DNA from: Candidatus Gastranaerophilales bacterium
GTDB taxonomy: Bacteria; Cyanobacteriota; Vampirovibrionia; Gastranaerophilales; Gastranaerophilaceae
Assembly: GCA_944323655.1 (NCBI GenBank)
Contig: CALUTL010000001.1
Span: 124,001-188,000, forward strand
Length of the DNA: 64,000 nt
Reading direction: 5' to 3'
Below are positions 1 to 7,490 of the stretch, one piece after another (position 1 is the stretch's first letter; every line of letters begins with the position of its first letter). The translations under genes and the position numbers were made by a program. The notes below the pieces were generated by a model. It made no database searches. It saw only the letters and a program-made list of their open reading frames with translations, and had not been told where the DNA came from.

Positions 1-869
1 TTTACATCATAACCTATTTTCTTAATATAATCCTCTGCTTTTATTAAATCAGGTCTTTTTTCGATTGCAGCAGCTGAAATGCTGTCCGGTATCATAGGCA
101 TTGAAAGAACTTCATATGAACTTCTTTTTACTTCATTAACATTTCTGTCACCAAGCAAAACAATTAATTGATTTAAAACTGTATCTTGCTTGTTCTTATA
201 ATCGTTAAGTTCTTCTTCAAAAATTGTTAATGCTTGTTTTTCAATCAAAACTTCGTCAATTGAACAAAGCCCGTTTGAATACTTTTTTTCTTCCATTTGA
301 ACGATTTTCTTTTGAATATCAACAAGACGTTCCTGATTTTTTATAAGCTTGTCCAATTTAACCAGATTAAAATAATTAGAAGCAACTTCTCCGGTCAAAT
401 TAATATAAGAAGCACGTTCGTTTTGCTTAATAATATCACGCTGCTTTTCAAGACTCTTAGTTTTCATCCTGTTTTCGCCCCAAATGTCAATTTCATAAGT
501 CATTGTAAGCGGTAACAAAAACCTTGTCTGTGAATAATCAGGAATTAAAAGATCTCCAAATCTTGTATCCGCTGAAGTAAGTTCTCTGCCGATATTTCCG
601 TTAAATCTTAAATTCGGAAGCTCATTTGCAAAAGCTTCCTTTACTGCCTGATCTGCTTGTTTTGATTTTATCGTTGCAATTTTTAAATCCTGATTGTTGT
701 TATACGCACTCATCATTATATTAATCAGGTTTTCATCATTGTAATTTTTCCACCAGTTAATATTGACGTATTCAAGCCTGTAATTATCAGCTTCAACAGC
801 TCCTTTTGCGTATACTGCAGAAAAATTGCATAACAAAACAAGGATAAATAGTATTTTATAAAATTTCAT
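1..869 (-). CDS. TolC/NodT-type outer-membrane efflux protein (partial, C-terminus beyond left edge)
   Basis: Outer-membrane factor that would form the exit duct of a tripartite efflux pump. 289 codons are readable from ATG at 869, with GGAAGGA about 10 nt upstream; no stop occurs before position 1. A hydrophobic signal peptide (residues 3-20) ends in VYA. The body has the long helical, Gln/Lys/Glu-rich stretches of the OMF family, including an NQDLKIATIKSKQADQAVKE-type helix near residues 58-77 and an EKRPDLIKAE motif near the right end of the visible part. It is divergent from the emrA/emrB-like pair at 1123-3856, which supplies the expected partners. The specific TolC subfamily cannot be fixed from a fragment. 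Confidence 0.88.
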   Translation of the reverse strand, partial: MKFYKILFILVLLCNFSAVYAKGAVEADNYRLEYVNINWWKNYNDENLINIMMSAYNNNQDLKIATIKSKQADQAVKEAFANELPNLRFNGNIGRELTSADTRFGDLLIPDYSQTRFLLPLTMTYEIDIWGENRMKTKSLEKQRDIIKQNERASYINLTGEVASNYFNLVKLDKLIKNQERLVDIQKKIVQMEEKKYSNGLCSIDEVLIEKQALTIFEEELNDYKNKQDTVLNQLIVLLGDRNVNEVKRSSYEVLSMPMIPDSISAAAIEKRPDLIKAEDYIKKIGYDV

Positions 870-1040
870 AATGATAAATTCCTTCCAAATTTAACTTAAC
901 ATAAAAAATTTTTTTTTGACAAGGGGAGGACAAAATTAAATTCCACTTACTAAAATTTTATATTTATTTTTTCTTCAATACAATTTTGCGACATTAAATT
1001 CCTCTAAAAAGCTTTTAGCACAATAGTTTTCGGTGGGGGC

Positions 1041-1070
1041 TTGTGTTTTTTTATTTTGTGCTAGTATAGA
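1041..1070 (+). promoter_or_regulatory. Candidate promoter of the emrA/emrB-like operon
   Basis: TTGTGT (1041-1046) precedes an extended -10, TGCTAGTAT (1059-1067); an alternative -10 TATAGA lies at 1065-1070. GAGAGG at 1111-1116 is the ribosome site for the ATG at 1123. The rest of the 253-base divergent spacer (870-1122) contains an odd palindrome CTAAAAAGCTTTTAG (1004-1018) that could be an operator. The call is by eye. Confidence 0.4.
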
Positions 1071-1122
1071 TTTAGAAGACAAATTTTGAATAATAATTTT
1101 ATTACACTTAGAGAGGTTTTTT

Positions 1123-2253
1123 ATGGACGAACAAAACACTAACCAACCTTTTGAGAATGAAGATAGCAACGAAATAAAACACATTGACAAAGAAGAACTT
1201 GAAAAAAAAGCAAAGAAAAAATTAAAAAGTAAACGCCCCGAATATCAGAAAAAAAGAGTAATTATCCCGTCAATTTGTGCAATAATACTTGTATTTATCG
1301 GGATTTTTATGGCAATAGAATCAACCTTTTACCAATCAACCGATGATGCATTTGTGGAAGGTCATATAATTCAAATTTCACCGAAAGTTGCAGGGCAAGT
1401 AATTAATCTATATGTAGATGACAACCAGGAAGTGAAACAAAATGATCTTTTAGTCGAAATAGATCCGACAGATTATCAGGTAAAACTTGATCAGGCGGAA
1501 GCAAAATTATCCGAAGCACAAGCCAAACTCGGAGTAATCGAGCGGCAAGTTGACGAAAACACTTCAAAAGTAGGGTTAACGATTCAAGAATTAAATTCAG
1601 CATCTTCAAAATTGGATTTTGCGGAAAAAGATTACACCCGCTATGCTGCTATGTATAAAGAAGGTATTGTATCCAAGCAAGATTATGACAAAAGCCTAAA
1701 TGCCCTGACAGTTGCACAAGCAAACCAAAAAGCTGCCGATGAAAATAACAAAGCCGTAAAAGCAGCGTTAGAAGCATATAAAGCACAGGTAGTTTCACAG
1801 CAGGCAGAAATAAAAAGACTTAAAGCTGAAGTTAATCAAGCAAAAATCAACTTATCCTACACAAAAATTTATGCCCCTGAAGATGGTATGATTTCAGCAA
1901 GAACAGTTGAAAAGGGAAACTATATTCAAATAGCACAGCCAATGTTTTCAATAGTTCCACAAAGGGTTTGGGTTGTCGCAAACTTTAAAGAAATACAACT
2001 TACAAACATGAAAAAAGGTCAGCCTGTATGGATTAAAGTTGACACATATCCTCACAAAAAATTCAAAGGACACGTAGACAGCATACAAAGATCAACCGGT
2101 GCAAAATCATCATTGTTTCCACCGGAAAATGCTGTTGGAAGTTACGTAAAAATCGTACAAAGAGTTCCTGTAAAAATATTATTTGATGAAAACCTTGAAG
2201 GTTATAATATAGTTCCAGGTATGTCAGTTGTACCGAAAGTAAAAGTTAAATAG
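1123..2253 (+). CDS. EmrA-like membrane-fusion (HlyD-family) efflux adaptor
   Basis: Periplasmic adaptor linking an inner-membrane exporter to an outer-membrane channel. The 376 residues comprise a charged cytoplasmic N-terminus (1-45), one membrane span (about 46-64), the first half of a biotinyl-lipoyl domain with the STDDAFVEGH motif of the EmrA family (72-81), a long alpha-helical hairpin (about 115-240) and a C-terminal beta-barrel with NFKEIQL. The start has GAGAGG 6 nt upstream. The EmrB-like transporter follows 49 nt downstream and the outer-membrane channel is divergent, so the three probably form one multidrug pump. Substrate is unknown. Confidence 0.9.
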   Translation: MDEQNTNQPFENEDSNEIKHIDKEELEKKAKKKLKSKRPEYQKKRVIIPSICAIILVFIGIFMAIESTFYQSTDDAFVEGHIIQISPKVAGQVINLYVDDNQEVKQNDLLVEIDPTDYQVKLDQAEAKLSEAQAKLGVIERQVDENTSKVGLTIQELNSASSKLDFAEKDYTRYAAMYKEGIVSKQDYDKSLNALTVAQANQKAADENNKAVKAALEAYKAQVVSQQAEIKRLKAEVNQAKINLSYTKIYAPEDGMISARTVEKGNYIQIAQPMFSIVPQRVWVVANFKEIQLTNMKKGQPVWIKVDTYPHKKFKGHVDSIQRSTGAKSSLFPPENAVGSYVKIVQRVPVKILFDENLEGYNIVPGMSVVPKVKVK

Positions 2254-2260
2254 ATATGAT

Positions 2261-2288
2261 AAGGCTTTACTAACAGGTAAAGCCTTTT
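2261..2288 (+). terminator. Perfect 10-bp hairpin between emrA- and emrB-like genes (attenuator or processing site)
   Basis: AAGGCTTTAC (2261-2270), loop TAACAG, GTAAAGCCTT (2277-2286), followed by only TT then AAAA. The stem is perfect but the U-tract is short, so partial termination or transcript processing inside the operon is more likely than full termination. Confidence 0.5.
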
Positions 2289-2302
2289 AAAAGATTAAAA
2301 TT

Positions 2303-3856
2303 ATGGCAGAAACACAAGAAAAACAAATAAACCCCTATATAGTAGCTATTGCTGTTTTACTGCCGTCATTTATGGCGCTTGCAGCATCCTCAGCAACTAA
2401 CGTATGTCAGCCGAACATTGCCGGATATTATGGTGCAACACAATACGAAGCAAATACAGTTATTACATCATACATAATTTCTGGTGGTATAATGCTTCCT
2501 ATTACCGGTTACTTGGTAAGATTAATAGGGAAAAAACTTTTATTTTATTACAGTATCTGGGGATTTTGTCTTGGTGCCGTTATGTGTATAGTAGCGCCAA
2601 ATTTGCAGATGCTTATTTTAGCAAGAATCGTACAGGGTATAGGAAGCGGCTGTATATTACCGCTTTGTCAAGCTGTATTGCTGGAGGTTTTTCCACTTGA
2701 GCAAAGAGGCGTTGCGATGGGTTTGTTTGGTGTTGCGGCTATGTTTTCACCGCTTGCAGGACCGTTTCTCGGAGGGTATTTAACTGACAATTACAGCTGG
2801 CAATGGGTTTTTATTGTTAATATTCCGTTATGTATGCTCTCATTTTTACTTATCAAATTGTTTGTAAAAAGTGACAAACCTCCAAAACAAAAATATAAAA
2901 AGAAATTTGATATCGTAGGGTTTACATCTGTTGTAATTGCAATGGGCTGTATGCAGGTAATTTTAGACAAAGGTCAACAGTATAACTGGTTCGACACCAC
3001 TTGGATATGCTGGCTTACGGGAATTTGCATATTCTCATTTGTTTTATTTTACGTATGGGAGCTTGAATATAAATATCCGATTATTGACATAAGAGTATTC
3101 AAGGACAAAAACTTTTTATTCGGGACAATAGCGTGTTCATTTATAAATATAATGTTATATTCCACCTTACTTCTTGTGCCGATGTTCGTACAAAGCCTTT
3201 TAGGTTACAGTCCATCAATGTCAGGCTTAACAATGTTTCCGAGAGCCGTAATCTGCTTTATAGGGCTTTTGGTAATGGGAGAAATCTCAAGATTTGTGGA
3301 AGCAAAGCTTCTTGCGATTATCGGGCTTTTAATAATGGGAGGCTCCATATTCTGGTTAAGCAGTCTTAATTTAACCGCCTCTATGGAAAGCGTAATTATA
3401 CCGAATATTCTTTTATGTATAGGAGTACCCGCAGCATTCATACCGATGACAGCACTTGCATTCCAGACTCTTGATCCGAAAAGAAACGATGACGCTGCAG
3501 CACTTCACGCTATGTTTAAAAACATCATAACCGCAGTTGCAACATCAGTATCTGCAACTTTTATAGCAAGAGTTTCTCAAGTACATCAGAATTATCTTGT
3601 CCAAAATCTTTCCGGCGAAAATCCGATGTTTCATTACAGGCTTATGGCAGCACAAACGAAATTCTCAGCCTTCTTCAATCATTACACCGCCGCAAGAAAA
3701 GCAGCCGGAAGTCTTTATAATCAAATGCTTGTTCAAGCAAAGCTCTGCTCTTTTTATGATGCGTTTCACGTTCTTGCAGTAATGTGTATTTTAGTTATAC
3801 CGCTTGTGCTGATTTTAAAAAACAACCGCAGAAAAAAAATTCAAAAAACTGCTTAA
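2303..3856 (+). CDS. EmrB/QacA-type MFS drug transporter (DHA2, 14 predicted spans)
   Basis: Proton-driven inner-membrane drug exporter of the major facilitator superfamily; 517 residues, the usual DHA2 length, with about 14 hydrophobic segments. Motif C appears as GPFLGGYL (about 150-157) and a motif-B-like RIVQGIGSG at about 112-120. The first span reads FMALAASSATNVCQPNIAG, where the family normally has an LDxTIVNVALP-like sequence; the acidic residue usually present there is absent. No clear Shine-Dalgarno precedes the ATG at 2303, so translation may depend on the upstream gene. A hairpin (2261-2286) lies between the two genes. Function is inferred from family and context; the substrate is unknown. 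Confidence 0.9.
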   Translation: MAETQEKQINPYIVAIAVLLPSFMALAASSATNVCQPNIAGYYGATQYEANTVITSYIISGGIMLPITGYLVRLIGKKLLFYYSIWGFCLGAVMCIVAPNLQMLILARIVQGIGSGCILPLCQAVLLEVFPLEQRGVAMGLFGVAAMFSPLAGPFLGGYLTDNYSWQWVFIVNIPLCMLSFLLIKLFVKSDKPPKQKYKKKFDIVGFTSVVIAMGCMQVILDKGQQYNWFDTTWICWLTGICIFSFVLFYVWELEYKYPIIDIRVFKDKNFLFGTIACSFINIMLYSTLLLVPMFVQSLLGYSPSMSGLTMFPRAVICFIGLLVMGEISRFVEAKLLAIIGLLIMGGSIFWLSSLNLTASMESVIIPNILLCIGVPAAFIPMTALAFQTLDPKRNDDAAALHAMFKNIITAVATSVSATFIARVSQVHQNYLVQNLSGENPMFHYRLMAAQTKFSAFFNHYTAARKAAGSLYNQMLVQAKLCSFYDAFHVLAVMCILVIPLVLILKNNRRKKIQKTA

Positions 3857-3914
3857 TATTGCAAATTGTAAATATAACCAATCATATTCAACAGTAATTT
3901 AAACATTTTTCTAT

Positions 3915-3939
3915 TATAATTGTAGTGGAAAAGGCAGGA
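3915..3939 (+). promoter_or_regulatory. -10 box and ribosome site deciding the start of the 3943 gene
   Basis: TATAAT at 3915-3920 would start transcription near 3927, inside a possible GTG start at 3925. AGGCAGGA (3932-3939) is well placed for the ATG at 3943. I therefore chose ATG 3943 over GTG 3925. Confidence 0.5.
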
Positions 3940-3942
3940 ATT

Positions 3943-4653
3943 ATGTCCACACAGATTACCATTACCAATCCCCCCCAAAAACCTTTTAATTCTTTTAAAA
4001 GCATCATAAATGCTAAAAAAAAGCATTTAACTTATGCTCAAACAACAAAAAGAAGCTACCGTAACCACACCACGGAACCTGTAGAACCTCACACAAAAAT
4101 AAAGTCTTTTCTTGGAGCGGCCGGAGGTGTTGGAATTTCAACTGCACTAATTGCAAGAAAACAAAAATTACCGCTTAAGAATCCGTTAAACATTTTTAAG
4201 CTAAAATACGGCATTCCGGAAATGATGGCAATAAGCGGGCTTGGGATAATCGGCGGAGTTTTAGGCGGTCTGATAGGCTCAAAAAAGAAAAAAGAAAAAA
4301 TTGATGAAGGGGTATTTCAATTTATGAATGCGACAGTTCCGCTTTTAGCTGTTCATCCTGTAACGAAAATTATTGATAATTCAAAATATAAAAACAATCT
4401 TCCGCTCAGAGTCGGTGCGATATTAGCAGCGTTGTTAGCAGGAATGAAGCTGGCTGCTGCTATTTCGAATAAAATTAACGATCCGAATGACAAGGTTCCG
4501 GACAGAAAGCTTACACTTATAGATTCTGTTGCAAACATTGACGATGCTGTCGGAGCTTTTGCAGTTGCAAAAATCCCTGTTATATCACAGTTAGAGAAAA
4601 TTTTACCTTTTATCTTTGTGTGGTGCGGTTACAGAGCCGGTCAAAGCAACTAA
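3943..4653 (+). CDS. Hypothetical multi-span membrane protein, glycine-zipper-like
   Basis: No family recognised. The 236 residues have a basic, Thr/Lys-rich N-terminus (1-52) followed by about four hydrophobic segments: 53-70 (GAAGGVGIS), 93-112 (GLGIIGGVLGGLIG, a glycine-zipper pattern), 156-174 (GAILAALLAG) and 218-232. A KKKKEK patch after the second segment suggests a cytoplasmic loop. There is no cleavable signal peptide. It has its own -10 and ribosome site and stands alone between the efflux operon and convergent genes. In architecture it resembles the orphan at 18645, with glycine-rich spans and polar flanks, though I cannot show sequence homology. Probably lineage-specific. Confidence 0.75.
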   Translation: MSTQITITNPPQKPFNSFKSIINAKKKHLTYAQTTKRSYRNHTTEPVEPHTKIKSFLGAAGGVGISTALIARKQKLPLKNPLNIFKLKYGIPEMMAISGLGIIGGVLGGLIGSKKKKEKIDEGVFQFMNATVPLLAVHPVTKIIDNSKYKNNLPLRVGAILAALLAGMKLAAAISNKINDPNDKVPDRKLTLIDSVANIDDAVGAFAVAKIPVISQLEKILPFIFVWCGYRAGQSN

Positions 4654-4729
4654 AATTCAAAATTTAAAAGCCTTCGGAATTTTAAATTCAAAAGGCTTAA
4701 AGTCATTAACAATAAAACATTAATGAATT

Positions 4730-5074
4730 TTATTGAATACTTTGAATTTTAATCTGCCCGTTCTTCTCAACGAACTGAACATTCTGCTGAGGTCTGCTGT
4801 TATAAATTTTCTGCATCGCAGGCTCCGTCAGTTTAAATTCCTTAGCGGCTTTTTCCTGCTTATTTTCCTGAACATCTTTATAATCATTGTATTCCTGATA
4901 TCTGAACTTCATATCATCAATCATTTTCAAATCATGGATTTGAGATCCGCCAACCCCCATCGGAGAGTTAATAATATTCATCATACTGCCTGCATCCATT
5001 GCAGGATTGGCAATTACAGGAATATTCCCGAAAATAAACATAAACGCTAATATTGCAAAACTAACCTTTTTCAT
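4730..5074 (-). CDS. Small exported protein of unknown function
   Basis: 114 residues with a signal peptide (MKKVSFAILAFMFIFGNIPVIA region, cleavage probably near residue 22), then a Met/Asn-rich segment (NPAMDAGSMMNIINSP), a charged helical middle (about 45-85) and a short beta-like C-terminus. No domain recognised. It starts 12 nt after the SIMPL gene, and its ribosome site (TAAGGAG) overlaps that gene's stop codon, so the two are co-transcribed and probably translationally coupled. Shared export suggests a common envelope role; this is inference. Confidence 0.8.
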   Translation of the reverse strand: MKKVSFAILAFMFIFGNIPVIANPAMDAGSMMNIINSPMGVGGSQIHDLKMIDDMKFRYQEYNDYKDVQENKQEKAAKEFKLTEPAMQKIYNSRPQQNVQFVEKNGQIKIQSIQ

Positions 5075-5086
5075 ATCTGAATCTCC

Positions 5087-5812
5087 TTACTTAACTCTGA
5101 AAACAACATTTGCAACAGAAGTTACTTTTTTATCAATAGTTGAAGTATCGTTAATTCCATAATCCGAAACATTTGTAGAATCGGCCGGAGTTATTTGGAA
5201 AACGCCCATTCTAACAGATTGAATCTTTCCTACCTTGTTATTTGTAGCTTTAAGCATAGCTGAAGCTCTTTCTTTAGCGTCAACAGTCGCTTCCTCAAGC
5301 AATTTCACCTTCAAATCTGAAATCCCAGAATAAAAATACAAAGGTAATGAAACATTCACATCTATCCCTTGAGAAATTAAACTATCTAAATTGGTTGAAA
5401 GCTCCTTAATTTTATCAACATCTTTAGAGGTAATAATAATAGGCTGCGCATGAACATAATTTTCAACTTCATTTGTCATATAACCGTTTAGAGTTCTTTT
5501 ATAATTGTAATACCCTCTTGATGCGCCAAGTTCGATATTTTCCTTATTAATTCCATTTTCTTCCAGATACTTTACTACAATCGGAAGCTGTTTTTGAGCT
5601 TCATTATATGCAGAAAGCTTGTCCGCCTTTTTAGCCGTAATTTCAAACTCTAATCTTGCACTGTCCGACTTAACAATTTGGAAAGCTGAGCCGGTAACGG
5701 TAATTGTATCTTTTGAAAAGGTTCCAGTAACAATCTTTGCTGCAGCAACTATTCCAAACGTAAGAATTATGGCTAATGTTACGACTTGCAATTTTTCTAA
5801 TTTTTCAAACAT
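5087..5812 (-). CDS. SIMPL-domain (DUF541, YggE-like) envelope protein
   Basis: 241 residues: an N-terminal membrane anchor or uncleaved signal (about 9-28), then a SIMPL domain beginning at ITVTGSAFQIVKSDSARLEF and ending at VANVVFRVK. The family (YggE, BP26, SIMPL) forms periplasmic or membrane-anchored oligomers; YggE has been linked to oxidative stress resistance, but no biochemical activity is settled. The Shine-Dalgarno GGAGTG lies just before ATG 5812. A small exported protein follows 12 nt downstream. Confidence 0.87.
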   Translation of the reverse strand: MFEKLEKLQVVTLAIILTFGIVAAAKIVTGTFSKDTITVTGSAFQIVKSDSARLEFEITAKKADKLSAYNEAQKQLPIVVKYLEENGINKENIELGASRGYYNYKRTLNGYMTNEVENYVHAQPIIITSKDVDKIKELSTNLDSLISQGIDVNVSLPLYFYSGISDLKVKLLEEATVDAKERASAMLKATNNKVGKIQSVRMGVFQITPADSTNVSDYGINDTSTIDKKVTSVANVVFRVK

Positions 5813-5967
5813 ATTTTCACTCCATTTAACTAACCATACATTTCATGATAACACAAATTCTAAAACATAACTTTATTTTAAGAAGTTTATATATAGAATT
5901 GTGAAGTAGTAGAATAATTTTAAGAGTCAATGTATAATCATAATAATTTATTGTAAGGAGTGGAAAT

Positions 5968-7320
5968 ATGAGTGATTATGTTAATGAAGTATTTGAGAAA
6001 GTAAAAGCAAAGAATCCAAATGAGCCGGAATATTTACAGGCAGTAGAAGAGGTTTTAGCAACAATAAAGCCGGTATTAGAAAAGCATCCGGAATATAAAG
6101 AATTAGGAATTCTTGAGCGAATGACAGAACCTGAAAGAATAATTTCATTCAGGGTAACTTGGGTTGATGACAACGGAAAAGTACAAGTAAACAGGGGCTT
6201 CAGAGTTCAATACAGCGGTTTAATAGGGCCATACAAAGGCGGATTAAGATTTGACAAAAGCGTAAACCAGTCAATAATGAAGTTTTTAGGATTTGAGCAA
6301 ATATTTAAAAATGCATTAACCGGTCTTCCGATAGGCGGTGCAAAGGGTGGCAGCAATTTTGATCCTAAAGGGAAATCCGATATGGAGATTATGCGTTTTT
6401 GTCAAAGCTTTATGACAGAACTTCAAAGACACATAGGTCCTGATATTGATGTTCCGGCGGGAGATATAGGTGTTGGAGCAAGAGAAATCGGCTACTTATA
6501 CGGACAATATCGCCGCATAAGAGATCGTTATGACGGCGGTGTTATAACAGGCAAAGGATTGGAATACGGCGGTTCACTCGTAAGAACAGAAGCAACGGGT
6601 TATGGACTTATATATTTTATGAGAGAAATGCTTAAAGCTAACGGCGGGCTTATCCTTGAAGGAAAAACCGTAACTATTTCAGGTTCAGGAAATGTTGCGA
6701 TATATGCTTGCGAAAAAGCTCAAATGCTTGGTGCAAATGTTGTTGCAATGAGTGACAGTTCGGGATGTATTTATGATCATAACGGCATTGATCTTGATAC
6801 AGTAAAGCATATTAAAGAAGTTGAAAGAGGAAGAATAAAAGATTATTTAAAAACACATCCGGATGCAAAGTATATTGAAAGAACAAATGAAGATTCTCCG
6901 ATTTGGGAAATCAAAACAGACATTGCACTTCCGTGTGCAACACAAAACGAAGTTACTCTGAATTCAGCTAAAAAGCTTGTAGAAAACGGAGTAATAGCAA
7001 TAGGAGAAGGTGCTAATATGCCTTGTGAAAAAGAGGCAACAGATTATTTCTTGGAACATAACGTGCTTGTAGGGCCTGCGAAAGCAGCCAATGCAGGCGG
7101 AGTTGCAACTTCAGCAATAGAAATGAGCCAAAACTCTATGAGATATTACTTGTCATTCGATCAAGTTGATAAAATGCTTGAAGCAATAATGATAAACATA
7201 TTTAACTCCTCTTGTGAAGCTTGTGCAAATTACAACTTAGGCTCCAATTATGTTGCAGGCGCAAACATAGCAGCCTTTACAAAACTTGCTAAAGCTATGG
7301 CAGCACAAGGAATTAACTAG
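5968..7320 (+). CDS. gdhA: NADP-type glutamate dehydrogenase (hexameric)
   Basis: Catalyses reversible reductive amination of 2-oxoglutarate with ammonia to glutamate. 450 residues, the length of bacterial hexameric GDH. Seen: the substrate-site region GPYKGGLRFDKSVNQS (about 86-101), the LPIGGAKGGSNFDPKG block with the catalytic-lysine segment, the PAGDIGVGAREIGY block, and a Rossmann loop SGSGNVAIY (about 233-241). AAGGAGTGG precedes ATG 5968, and TATAAT (5933-5938) lies upstream. A strong terminator follows at 7341. Stands alone, flanked by convergent and divergent genes. It is probably the ammonia-assimilating enzyme of this fermenter. Confidence 0.95.
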   Translation: MSDYVNEVFEKVKAKNPNEPEYLQAVEEVLATIKPVLEKHPEYKELGILERMTEPERIISFRVTWVDDNGKVQVNRGFRVQYSGLIGPYKGGLRFDKSVNQSIMKFLGFEQIFKNALTGLPIGGAKGGSNFDPKGKSDMEIMRFCQSFMTELQRHIGPDIDVPAGDIGVGAREIGYLYGQYRRIRDRYDGGVITGKGLEYGGSLVRTEATGYGLIYFMREMLKANGGLILEGKTVTISGSGNVAIYACEKAQMLGANVVAMSDSSGCIYDHNGIDLDTVKHIKEVERGRIKDYLKTHPDAKYIERTNEDSPIWEIKTDIALPCATQNEVTLNSAKKLVENGVIAIGEGANMPCEKEATDYFLEHNVLVGPAKAANAGGVATSAIEMSQNSMRYYLSFDQVDKMLEAIMINIFNSSCEACANYNLGSNYVAGANIAAFTKLAKAMAAQGIN

Positions 7321-7340
7321 AATTTATACTCAATTTATTT

Positions 7341-7371
7341 AAAAAGTCCCACTTAAAGGGACTTTTTATTT
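7341..7371 (+). terminator. Rho-independent terminator of gdhA
   Basis: AAAAAGTCCC (7341-7350), loop ACTTAAA, GGGACTTTTT (7358-7367), then ATTTT. The A/T flanks make it usable in both directions. Confidence 0.85.
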
Positions 7372-7390
7372 TGCTTATTTTTTAATTTCT

Positions 7391-7427
7391 ACAAAAACAA
7401 GCTTCTCCATATATTTATAGGAGAAGC
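7391..7427 (-). terminator. Terminator of the glycine-rich prepilin operon
   Basis: On the minus strand GCTTCTCC, 11-nt loop and GGAGAAGC (stem 7401-7408/7420-7427) are followed by TTGTTTTTGT. A second hairpin, ACCGGC-ATTAAA-GCCGGT (7464-7481), lies between this and the stop codon at 7491 and may be the first of a double terminator. Confidence 0.7.
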
Positions 7428-7490
7428 CCGCTTTTGCTCAATATAGCCTTTTATAGAAACAGAACCGGCATTAAAGCCGGTCTGTATCGT

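Noticed and set aside
1004-1018. Palindrome CTAAAAAGCTTTTAG as a regulator site
   Set aside because: Short AT-rich palindromes are expected by chance at this base composition and no regulator gene is next to it; mentioned only with the promoter.
4668-4698. Hairpin AAGCCTT...AAGGCTT after the 3943 gene
   Set aside because: Seven-bp stem with a 17-nt loop and no T-tract; weak as a terminator.
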